From: Verrucomicrobiota bacterium
GTDB taxonomy: Bacteria; Verrucomicrobiota; Verrucomicrobiia; Limisphaerales; JAHEOI01
Assembly (NCBI GenBank): GCA_018610125.1
Contig: JAHEOI010000379.1
Location: 1-15,264 of the forward strand
Direction: 5' to 3'
DNA length: 15,264 nucleotides
Made by a program: the position numbers and the translations under genes
Shown: positions 8,742 to 15,258 of the stretch, piece by piece
Position numbering within the stretch: position 1 is the stretch's first letter
Layout of the letters: each line of letters starts with the position of its first letter
The notes under the pieces: model-generated
The model's database searches: none
Seen by the model: only the letters and a program-made list of their open reading frames with translations
Told to the model about the DNA's origin: nothing

Positions 8742-8799
8742 AGGGACCTAATCATGACTCCAGATTAGGGGCCCTGTCAAGGGGTGCTTTTGAGGGCCC
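8742..8799. promoter_or_regulatory. Putative antitoxin operator: two overlapping palindromes
   Basis: The first palindrome pairs AGGGACCTAATC (8742-8753) with GATTAGGGGCCCT (8763-8775), broken by one extra base. The second is a perfect GGGCCCT/AGGGCCC (8769-8775 with 8793-8799). Together they cover the -10, spacer and -35 of the antitoxin promoter. That fits autorepression by the RHH antitoxin, alone or with the toxin. Confidence 0.5.
8751..8780 (-). promoter_or_regulatory. Putative sigma-70 promoter of the toxin-antitoxin operon
   Basis: The minus strand has a perfect -35 box TTGACA (8775-8780), an 18-bp spacer and a 4-of-6 -10 box CATGAT (8751-8756). Transcription would begin around 8744, only a few bases before the antitoxin ATG at 8741. 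The message would then be almost leaderless. Confidence 0.5.
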
Positions 8800-8872
8800 A
8801 TACCTTTATTTCTTTCATAGGGGAGGACCATGCGGCACATTTTATCGATTCGGGCTGAGATCGGGCGTGCTG

Positions 8873-9721
8873 ATGGCTGGGAATCGATTCAGGGAACGGT
8901 TGAATTTGGCGGAGTGGCACAATAGGCAGATCGAATTACGTGAAGATTTGCGGGGGTGTCTCCCGAAAGGCGATCCGTTTGAGCAGGTAATGGCCTTGAG
9001 GGGGGAGCGGATCCGTGAGCGCCCGGACCGCGTGACAATGAAATGCGCCATCGGGGGAAAGGCGTTTTTCGTCAAGCTCCACTTCGGTATCGGTTGGCGG
9101 GAGATCTTGAAGAATCTGTTGTCGCTGCACGTGCCGACAACGAGCGCGATGCACGAATGGCGGGCGATAGAGCGGTTGGGGGCGATCGGAATTCGGACTG
9201 CCGAGGCGGTAGGTGCGGGAGAGCGGGGTTGGAATCCGGCGCGGCGCCGGTCCTTCTTGATTACGGACGCCCTTCCGGAGACGGTGACCCTGGAGCAGTT
9301 GACACGGGAGTGGCAGCGCCAACCACCTTCGTTTGATTTCCGGTATCGCTTGATCCGGAAGGTTGCCGAAATCGCTCGGACGCTTCACAAAAACGGCATC
9401 AATCACCGTGATCTTTATCTATGCCATTTTCGTTTGCCTCGGGCCTATTTGGAAGCCCCGGAGAATGAAGATCCTCCTTTGTTTCTAATGGACCTGCACC
9501 GGGCCCAAATCCGGAAGCGGCTGCCGAGGCGATGGCTCCTAAAGGATCTTGGAGCGCTCTATTTCTCGAGCGCCTGTATGGGCTTGACTCGCCGGGATCA
9601 GTGGCGATTCATCCGGTATTACGAGCAGCGGTCGCTCAGGAGTGCTTTAAGGAGTCACGGGCGGTTTTGGCAAAAGGTCCAAAAGCGGGGCGAGCGATTT
9701 CTTCGGAAAATCCGGGATTGA
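8873..9721 (+). CDS. waaP: LPS core heptose(I) kinase WaaP/RfaP
   Basis: This enzyme uses ATP to phosphorylate the first heptose of the LPS inner core at the cytoplasmic face of the inner membrane. That phosphate helps stabilise the outer membrane. From memory of the E. coli protein the match is strong along the whole length: KAFFVKLH with the ATP-binding Lys68, WREILKNLLSL, a conserved HEWRAIERL, INHRDLYLCHF with catalytic Asp180, and MDLHRAQIR with metal-binding Asp207. LKDLGALYFSS and GLTRRDQWRFI follow. The protein has 282 residues from the ATG at 8873. A GTG at 8867 in the same frame is an alternative start. There is an N-terminal extension of about 20 residues compared with E. coli. It is transcribed away from the toxin-antitoxin operon and converges on the two-domain kinase gene. 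No terminator with a T-tract follows it. Confidence 0.93.
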   Translation: MAGNRFRERLNLAEWHNRQIELREDLRGCLPKGDPFEQVMALRGERIRERPDRVTMKCAIGGKAFFVKLHFGIGWREILKNLLSLHVPTTSAMHEWRAIERLGAIGIRTAEAVGAGERGWNPARRRSFLITDALPETVTLEQLTREWQRQPPSFDFRYRLIRKVAEIARTLHKNGINHRDLYLCHFRLPRAYLEAPENEDPPLFLMDLHRAQIRKRLPRRWLLKDLGALYFSSACMGLTRRDQWRFIRYYEQRSLRSALRSHGRFWQKVQKRGERFLRKIRD

Positions 9722-9784
9722 GGGGGCTTGGGAAAGAGCCCGCGAAGCGTCTGGAGCAGTGCGCTGACTTCCACTGGTTTTTCG

Positions 9785-9903
9785 TGATAGGGACCTCGTC
9801 CCCGAGGTCCTCCGCCGGTCGAGGGCCAAGAGGGAAGTGGGACGTCCGGGAGAACGTCCCTATCAGGCAATCACGAAGACGGTCGAGAAGGGACTGCCGA
9901 CCC
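9785..9903. repeat. Dispersed hairpin repeat, copy interrupted by a mobile element
   Basis: A perfect 10-bp inverted repeat, TGATAGGGAC/GTCCCTATCA (9785-9794 with 9856-9865), bounds this unit. Inside is a hairpin GGACCTCG/CGAGGTCC. From 9863 the sequence follows copy 1 at 140-180. It stops at 9903, where the 9904-10144 element begins, and the rest of the repeat resumes at 10145. Nothing in 9722-9784 looks coding. Confidence 0.6.
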
Positions 9904-10144
9904 CAATGCCATTAAGTTAGGAGAAAATTTCTGCATCGCTTTTTTTGTAAGGCTTACGAGGGAACCCCTCACCTCAATCCTCTCCCCTTCGAAAGGGGAG
10001 AGGAAGCCGACTGCGACGTGACTGCTCCGGTGGCCCGCAAGTCCCTTCTCCCCTTCGGAGGGGAGAAGGTTAGGATGAGGGGTGCTCTTCTTTTGCACAT
10101 TGTCAGAAACACGGCATCTTTTCTATGCTAACTTAATGGCATTG
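9904..10144. mobile_element. MITE-like non-autonomous element 1 (241 bp)
   Basis: Perfect 17-bp terminal inverted repeats, CAATGCCATTAAGTTAG (9904-9920) and its reverse complement (10128-10144), bound the element. A perfect 10-bp direct repeat CTGCCGACCC lies immediately outside both ends (9894-9903 and 10145-10154), as expected for a target-site duplication. Inside are two 11-bp-stem hairpins of the CCTCTCCCCTT type (9979-10003 and 10044-10069). They are arranged head to head, so the whole element is roughly palindromic. It has no coding capacity, so a transposase encoded elsewhere would have to move it. I do not recognise a named family. Confidence 0.75.
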
Positions 10145-10218
10145 CTGCCGACCCTGCCTGCGCTATGGCGGTAGGGACCGCACTCCGCTGCGGTCCGCGC
10201 CTTCGCCTGTGCGAAGGC
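10145..10218. repeat. Dispersed hairpin repeat, right part after the insertion
   Basis: This continues the repeat broken at 9903. It has two strong hairpins in tandem: GGACCGCA/TGCGGTCC (10175-10182 with 10189-10196) and GCCTTCGC/GCGAAGGC (10199-10206 with 10211-10218, loop CTGT). The first matches 101-125, with one base pair changed on both sides (A-T here, C-G there). The stretch 10219-10282 has no recognisable feature apart from the left target duplication of element 2. Confidence 0.6.
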
Positions 10219-10282
10219 ATTCTAAAACCTGACTCATCCTCAACAAATTTCGGCCTTTCAAGGCCCGTAACGCGGGTAAGGG

Positions 10283-10533
10283 TAATGCCATTCGGAAATT
10301 CGGGAGAAATGGTGTTGAAGCGCCCTTTCAGGGCTTTGTTGTGTGTCGGCGCCTGCACACCTAGGGCTGAGCCCTACCCGGAGGCTACATTGAATTGCCC
10401 CGTTGGGGCATTGTTGGAGAGCGCCAAAGGTGCGGGTCAATATAGCCCAGGGTTCCACCCTGGGAACCGAAACGCAGACGAGCTCAAGCCCTGTAAGGGC
10501 GAGTCCGAGATGAGCATTTTCCGAACGGTATTA
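10283..10533. mobile_element. MITE-like non-autonomous element 2 (251 bp)
   Basis: The ends TAATGCCATTCGGAAA (left) and TAATACCGTTCGGAAA (right, read inward on the opposite strand) are imperfect inverted repeats. A perfect 10-bp direct repeat CGGGTAAGGG flanks them (10273-10282 and 10534-10543), taken as a target-site duplication. The inside carries five small hairpins: GCCCT/AGGGC at 10322-10334, TAGGGCT/AGCCCTA at 10362-10376, TGCCCC/GGGGCA at 10396-10410, CCCAGGG/CCCTGGG at 10446-10464 and GCCCT/AGGGC at 10488-10500. There is no gene. The outer bases resemble those of element 1 (YAATGCCATT). The right end overlaps the last codon of the two-domain kinase gene. Confidence 0.7.
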
Positions 10534-11928
10534 CGGGTAAGGGACCTGTGGTCGCCGGATAAAACGGCCGGGACGGAGTTCCCGGGTCTTGCAGTACTGC
10601 TTGATAAACTGTAACCGGATAGGCCGGGGTGATGAGGCCGAGGCGACGGCGGCCCTATTGAGGCGGAGCAGGTCTTTTCCAGCCTGGCGATCGGAAACCT
10701 CACCCACAAATTGGAGCCCATCGAGATCGATGAGGTACGGGCGGCCTTCCGAGTCGATGAGGATATTGGTCGCTTTAAGGTCTCGATGCTTGAAGCCTTC
10801 CTCATGCAATCGGCCAATCAGGACCGCTGTCCGGGAAACGGCCTGCATTAAGTCACCTTGATAATTCGGGAGCGGCACGGCGCCATGGATTGCCTCCATC
10901 AGAAAGTAGCTGGCAATGACCAAGGGACCTTTCTTTCGCTCGGCAACGGCGATTGGGCGGGCCGTGGGGATGCCGGTAAGCTCAAGGTGGTACGCCTTCC
11001 GAAAAGCACGTCGCGCACGGGAATGTCGGAAGCAGCTTTTGATAAGCCCGCTGATGCTCTTTGTGTTGTGTCGCTTCAAAATGGAGGCGGCCGTTCCTCC
11101 GACAGTCGCACTGCGTCCCTCCTTTAGAAGGGTATTCGGCCGGCGTAAAAACGCATCGGGGTCGGAAACGATTTCCTGAGTCGCATTTGAGCTCCAAGGC
11201 AGCCGGACATGCCATGTCAATCGGCCGCAACGACGGGATGCAAACTCCCGATTGCTCTTAAGGCATCGGGCGCTCCGCTTATGAAAGATTTTTCTTCGGA
11301 GACGGCGGCTTAGACGTTGCGTTTCGGCATCGATCGGGATCGGGTAGGTGACATTCAAGGTTGCCAGGTTGCGTTTCCGCTGGGATGGCGTAACGCGGGA
11401 GAGCGATCGCATCCCATGAAGGTCGACAATCCGAAGCTCGCCCGTATCGGGATTGACCAGGATATTACTCGGATGAAGATCGGGTTGTAGCAGTCCCCGG
11501 TCATAAAAGCGATCGAGGAGGTCCATTACGGACCGGGGCGACGCATTGGGAAGCTGGAAGACTGGAATTCCTGGGAACCCTTCGGTCAAAAGAAGACTCT
11601 CCAAGAGCCCGCGTTTCGACCAACGTTCCCCCAAGGCGAGATGCTTGACAACGGGAAGGTCGAGCGCCTCACAGCGTTTGGCAAGCTCCCACTCCTGCCT
11701 GGCTTGCGAGGCCTTCCAATAAAACTTGAGCGGTCGGAGTCGAGAAGCCGAATGGAGGTAGCGTTTAATGTAGTAAGTGCCATGCGGAAGGGTATGGGAA
11801 GTCACCTTCTTAAAGGGGGATTCCTTGACCACCTGTCCGGGTGAATCGAGCACGTCCCGGAGATGCGGCTTAAGCTCGGGCTTGACTTCCCACAGCACGC
11901 CTTGAGCACGAAATCGATCCATGACCAT
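10531..11928 (-). CDS. Tandem two-domain LPS (Kdo/heptose) kinase-like protein
   Basis: This 465-residue protein contains two successive small kinase folds of the WaaP/KdkA/RIO-like type. Domain 1 (about residues 15-240) shows YYIKRY with Lys55, a Glu at 79 or 81, QPDLHPSNIL with Asp150 and Asn155, and VDLHG with Asp169. Domain 2 (about 260-450) shows ILKRH with Lys285, Glu316, HRDLKATNIL with Asp383 and Asn388, and IDLDG with Asp401. Both sets look catalytically complete, so neither domain is an obvious pseudokinase. It lies 17 bp downstream of waaG in the same direction, so I infer it phosphorylates LPS core sugars. Which domain acts on which sugar is unknown. I chose the ATG at 11926-11928 (GGAA about 9 nt upstream); the longer open frame to 12180 runs inside waaG. 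The stop codon TAA belongs to mobile element 2. Confidence 0.85.
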   Translation of the reverse strand: MVMDRFRAQGVLWEVKPELKPHLRDVLDSPGQVVKESPFKKVTSHTLPHGTYYIKRYLHSASRLRPLKFYWKASQARQEWELAKRCEALDLPVVKHLALGERWSKRGLLESLLLTEGFPGIPVFQLPNASPRSVMDLLDRFYDRGLLQPDLHPSNILVNPDTGELRIVDLHGMRSLSRVTPSQRKRNLATLNVTYPIPIDAETQRLSRRLRRKIFHKRSARCLKSNREFASRRCGRLTWHVRLPWSSNATQEIVSDPDAFLRRPNTLLKEGRSATVGGTAASILKRHNTKSISGLIKSCFRHSRARRAFRKAYHLELTGIPTARPIAVAERKKGPLVIASYFLMEAIHGAVPLPNYQGDLMQAVSRTAVLIGRLHEEGFKHRDLKATNILIDSEGRPYLIDLDGLQFVGEVSDRQAGKDLLRLNRAAVASASSPRPIRLQFIKQYCKTRELRPGRFIRRPQVPYP

Positions 11929-11945
11929 TGAGTTATTCCGGAAGA

Positions 11946-13085
11946 TTATGCGGTCGAGCCCGCCGGCGGTTGCATGATCCTTTCGATCAGCTCCGCGGCC
12001 TTTGAGTGCCGACTGTAAAGATCGTGGTCTCCCGCGTAGGTGAGCGCGTTCCGACGCCATTGCGCATGCCGGTCGGATAAAAGTGCCTCGCGCAGCTTGG
12101 AGTTGAATTCTTCTTGATGGAAGGGGCTTTGGATCACCAACCCGGCATCGGCGCGTTGAATATGGGGCGCAAATCCGCATACGTCTGTGGTCATAACGGG
12201 AAGTCCGGCAGTCAATGCTTCCAAGAGGACCGTGCCCGTATTCTCGCTGTAGGCCGGATGCACCAAAAGGTCCGCGCTAAGAAGGAAGTCGACGACGTCG
12301 TCGCGCCCGCCGAGGAATGAGACCCGGTCCGCGACTCCAAGAGCCCGACTCAGCAAGCGGAAGTAGCCGGGTCCCTGGCGTCCAATCACAACCAGGCGGC
12401 TCCGCTCTCGCAGTGAGGTCGGCAACGAAGCGAGGCCCCGGATCGCGCGATCGAGCCCCTTGGTTCGAAATCCGGATCCGACAAAAAGCATGATCGCTTC
12501 CTCCTTCGCCCAGCCGAAGCTTGCTCGGATCCTGGCTTGGGTGGCAGCTTGCGTCTCCTCCGTGTATTCCCTTTTGGCAATCCCCGGCGGCAGCAGGTGC
12601 AGCCGACGGGGCTCGGTACCGTAATACCGCTGATAATGGGCTTGTTCCGTTTCCGAGAGGAGCAACAAGTGAGTGGGCTTGCCTGCTTGAAAGACAGCGC
12701 GCTCCAAAGACTCAAAGTGCCGGTAGCGTGGTGTCCACCGGAACCAATGAGGCTTAAGTCGATTGGCTTTTTCCCGAAAGCATGGATCAGCGATGTAGCA
12801 GACATCCATGCCCGGGATCTTATTGAATCCGACAAACCCGTCCAATTTCATTTGAGGCAAGCATGCCTGCAGGTCGCGGAGAAAATAGCGGTTGCGACTG
12901 AGATTCGTCCAGCCTCGTTTTCCCAGGAGGACCACCGGAATGTCATTCGGCTTCGGTCCCTGCCAGCTCCGGGTGACTATTGTGACCTCATGGCCTCGCA
13001 AACGGCACTCTTGGGCAATCGCCACGCAGTTGCGTTGCAATCCGCCATAGGGAAAGTAATCGAAAAGGACAAAACCGAGCTTCAT
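11946..13085 (-). CDS. waaG: LPS core alpha-glucosyltransferase WaaG/RfaG (GT4 family)
   Basis: The protein has 379 residues, close to the E. coli enzyme, which adds the first outer-core glucose from UDP-glucose to heptose II of LPS at the cytoplasmic membrane face. Matches to the recalled family include the start MKLGFVLFDYFPYGGLQRN and VGFNKIPGMDVCYIADPCF. RYRHFESLERA, LLPPGI, HPAYSENTG with Glu281 and VLLEALTAG with Glu289 follow. The two Glu residues form the EX7E motif that binds the nucleotide sugar in GT4 enzymes. The fold is GT-B with two Rossmann domains. I chose the ATG at 13083-13085 because it aligns with the family N-terminus; the frame stays open to an ATG at 13154, which would add 23 unrelated residues. 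The acceptor could differ from E. coli, since other GT4 core transferases resemble WaaG. Confidence 0.92.
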   Translation of the reverse strand: MKLGFVLFDYFPYGGLQRNCVAIAQECRLRGHEVTIVTRSWQGPKPNDIPVVLLGKRGWTNLSRNRYFLRDLQACLPQMKLDGFVGFNKIPGMDVCYIADPCFREKANRLKPHWFRWTPRYRHFESLERAVFQAGKPTHLLLLSETEQAHYQRYYGTEPRRLHLLPPGIAKREYTEETQAATQARIRASFGWAKEEAIMLFVGSGFRTKGLDRAIRGLASLPTSLRERSRLVVIGRQGPGYFRLLSRALGVADRVSFLGGRDDVVDFLLSADLLVHPAYSENTGTVLLEALTAGLPVMTTDVCGFAPHIQRADAGLVIQSPFHQEEFNSKLREALLSDRHAQWRRNALTYAGDHDLYSRHSKAAELIERIMQPPAGSTA

Positions 13086-13096
13086 CTTCCGGGAAG

Positions 13097-13270
13097 TCAA
13101 TAACGGGTGTGAGGAGAAGGCGTGCCAGTTGTGTTGAGGCGAGCGTCCTCCCATTGAAAGGGAACGATTATGGTTTCCTCTTGCGTGGCTCGTTTGCTTC
13201 CCATACTCTTTTTGGCGCTGCGAAAACGCGGAGGCAAAGCGCTGAGCGCTCCGAGAAAGGCCGTCCGCAT
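13097..13270 (-). CDS. Possible small protein of 57 residues upstream of waaG
   Basis: An ATG-started frame begins MRTAFLGALSALPPRF and ends in PSPHTRY. Its TGA lies only 11 nt before the waaG ATG, and it falls downstream of a plausible promoter, so it would be the first gene of the waaG transcript. I recognise no domain. Against it, the only Shine-Dalgarno-like motif (TAGGAG at 13293-13298) is 22 nt upstream, too far to serve this ATG. The region may simply be a long leader. Confidence 0.3.
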   Translation of the reverse strand: MRTAFLGALSALPPRFRSAKKSMGSKRATQEETIIVPFQWEDARLNTTGTPSPHTRY

Positions 13271-13306
13271 TGCCGGGTTGTTGCGACGCGCGCTCCTAAA
13301 ACAACG

Positions 13307-13335
13307 ACACTAAAAGGAAAAGGCGAGCGGGTCAA
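13307..13335 (-). promoter_or_regulatory. Putative promoter of the waaG-kinase operon
   Basis: The minus strand has a -35-like TTGACC (13330-13335), a 17-bp spacer and a weak -10 TAGTGT (13307-13312). The start site would be near 13300, giving a leader of about 215 nt before waaG. That leader includes the palindromic AGCGCTCAGCGCT and the possible 57-codon gene. The divergent asnB-like gene starts at 13378, and I could not pick out its own promoter with confidence. Confidence 0.35.
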
Positions 13336-13377
13336 CGGCTGATTCCTAGCGAGGCGTTGCGTGTTCAAAAGGGATTC

Positions 13378-15258
13378 ATGTGCGGTATTTGCGGATTTTA
13401 CAATATTGACGGGACGCCGCAACAAAACGAGCGCTTGCTGGAGGCGATGCGGGAATCGTTGGTACACCGGGGGCCCGATGGGCAAGGGGGCTTCCTTGAT
13501 GGCGGCTATGCGCTCGGTCATACCCGGTTGGCTGTCATCGACCTGGTCGGAGGGAGTCAGCCGCTATTCAGCGAGGATGGGAATGTGGTCCTTGTCTGCA
13601 ATGGCGAGATCTACAATTACCGGGAGCTCCGATCTCAACTGGAAGCGCGCGGGCACGCGTTCCGTACGGCGAGCGACAACGAGGTGATTCTCCATTTGTG
13701 GGAAGACCATGGCGTGGCAGCATTACAGCATCTGCGTGGCATGTTCGCGCTTGCCCTCTATGACCGCCGACAAGAGTGCTTTTTTGGGGCTCGTGACCGG
13801 TTTGGACAGAAACCGTTGTTTTATCACCGGGATGGCAAGCATTTTGCGTTCGCCTCGGAAATCAAATCGCTCCTGCGATTGCCTGACATTTCGCCGCGGC
13901 TCGACCTGATCTCCCTGGACCATTTTTTGTTTTACCAGTTTGTCCCGCATGCACGGACGCTCTTTGAGAATATCGTCGCATTACCACCGGGCCATTACTT
14001 TCTCTTTCAAAGCGCCGAGCTGACGGTCCGGAAATACTGGTCCTTGGAATTGAGACCGCGAGGGGATATTTCCGAAGCGGACCAAATGGACCGGCTTGAT
14101 GGCCTGATGCGAGAGGCGGTTTCGAGTCGGCTTGTAAGCGATGTTCCTGTCGGGCTTTTCTTGAGTGGTGGCATCGATTCGAGCTTAATCGCGGCGATGG
14201 CAGCGCAAGAAGCGTCCGATCCCTTGCCGACCTTCTCGATCGCCTTTAAGGAGCGTCGTTACGACGAATCCGAATTTGCGCGGCAGGTCAGTGAGTATTT
14301 AAAGACCGAGCATCATGAGCTCCTTTTTCAGCCGAAGGACCTGGCGGCGATTTTTGAGGAGTGGATCGGGATCTTCGATCAGCCAATCGCCGATCGTGCT
14401 TCGTTGGCCAATCTGTTCCTGGCGGCCAATGCGGCAAAGCATCTGAAAGTCGTGCTGACCGGTGACGGCGGCGATGAAGTCTTCGCCGGCTATGAAAAGT
14501 ATCGCGCCGGCCTTGAACCGTCGGCTTTTTTGGCATCGCTTGATGCCAGGTTCCCGAGTCTGTTTTCTGCGACGCAATTGGGCCGCGCTGCTGTGGATCG
14601 ATTCGGATGGCAGCGCCTTCGGGCACGGTGGGCTCATCGATTCCTTCCGTATAAACAGGTCGCGTACCTTAAGCAATTCTGGGAAGGGAGAGAGCGCTAC
14701 CGGCTCTACCGTCCCGAAGTGCGCCAAGCGATTGCATCCGAGTTTCAGGCACTGGACAAATGCGTCAATGAAGCCGAGAGCGTTGTTGATCCGGTTCTTG
14801 CGATGCAGGCGGTCGATATCCGGCAGTATTTGCCTTATGATTTACTGCTAAAGAATGATTATTGCACAATGGCCTACGGCTTGGAGGCGAGATCCCCCTT
14901 GCTGGATCACAAGCTGGCCGAGCATGCCGCCCGGCTCCCGTTGGCGTTGAAGGTGACGCGGCAAGAGACCAAAGTTGCACTGCGTCGGCTGGCCGGTAAC
15001 TACTTGCCCGCCTCCCTGGCCAAGCGTCCGAAACGAGGCTTTGGGGTGCCATTGCAATCATGGTTCCGTCATGAGCTCCGTGATTGGCTCAAGGAGCGCC
15101 TTTTGCGTCACTCGTCGACTGTGCCCCTCTATTTTAATCCTGAGACGGTGCAATCGCTCCTTGAAGAACATTGGCGAGGCAAACGGAATCATGCCCCGAA
15201 AATTTTAAGCCTTATTGTGTTTGAGCTTTGGTATCGGCGTTACATTGAGCGTCGTTAG
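13378..15258 (+). CDS. asnB: Glutamine-hydrolysing asparagine synthetase / AsnB-like amidotransferase
   Basis: This 626-residue protein has the class II glutamine amidotransferase domain at the N-terminus and a synthetase domain after it. The start MCGICGF exposes Cys2 as the nucleophile once Met is removed. Further marks are HRGPDG, TRLAVIDL and NGEIYNY in the glutaminase half. The synthetase half has the PP-loop SGGIDSS (263-269) and GDGGDE (362-367). The family uses ATP and glutamine-derived ammonia to turn aspartate into asparagine. Close relatives amidate sugars in O-antigen, capsule or exopolysaccharide pathways, and its place next to LPS-core genes makes that possible. I chose the ATG at 13378 over an upstream in-frame alternative at 13357 because Cys2 must be N-terminal. 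AAAAGGG sits a few bases before it. An ATG follows the stop after 3 bp at the very edge of the window, so a coupled downstream gene may begin there. Confidence 0.93.
   Translation: MCGICGFYNIDGTPQQNERLLEAMRESLVHRGPDGQGGFLDGGYALGHTRLAVIDLVGGSQPLFSEDGNVVLVCNGEIYNYRELRSQLEARGHAFRTASDNEVILHLWEDHGVAALQHLRGMFALALYDRRQECFFGARDRFGQKPLFYHRDGKHFAFASEIKSLLRLPDISPRLDLISLDHFLFYQFVPHARTLFENIVALPPGHYFLFQSAELTVRKYWSLELRPRGDISEADQMDRLDGLMREAVSSRLVSDVPVGLFLSGGIDSSLIAAMAAQEASDPLPTFSIAFKERRYDESEFARQVSEYLKTEHHELLFQPKDLAAIFEEWIGIFDQPIADRASLANLFLAANAAKHLKVVLTGDGGDEVFAGYEKYRAGLEPSAFLASLDARFPSLFSATQLGRAAVDRFGWQRLRARWAHRFLPYKQVAYLKQFWEGRERYRLYRPEVRQAIASEFQALDKCVNEAESVVDPVLAMQAVDIRQYLPYDLLLKNDYCTMAYGLEARSPLLDHKLAEHAARLPLALKVTRQETKVALRRLAGNYLPASLAKRPKRGFGVPLQSWFRHELRDWLKERLLRHSSTVPLYFNPETVQSLLEEHWRGKRNHAPKILSLIVFELWYRRYIERR

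Noticed and set aside
9721..9745. Rho-independent terminator after waaP
   Set aside because: GGGCT/AGCCC can form a 5-bp stem, but the loop is long for it and no T-tract follows.
10128..10458. Short open frames across mobile element 2 and its left flank on both strands
   Set aside because: They run through hairpins and element ends, have no ribosome sites, and their frame depends on the repeat. They look like the spurious small genes often called in such elements.
11929..12180. N-terminal extension of the two-domain kinase
   Set aside because: It lies wholly or almost wholly inside waaG in another frame, and the sequence is Arg/Pro-rich shadow-like. The ATG at 11928, 17 bp after the waaG stop, gives a normal operon spacing.
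13168..13521. Minus-strand frame of 117 codons between waaG and asnB
   Set aside because: It overlaps the conserved N-terminal catalytic region of the AsnB-like protein, including its start, and shows no recognisable domain.
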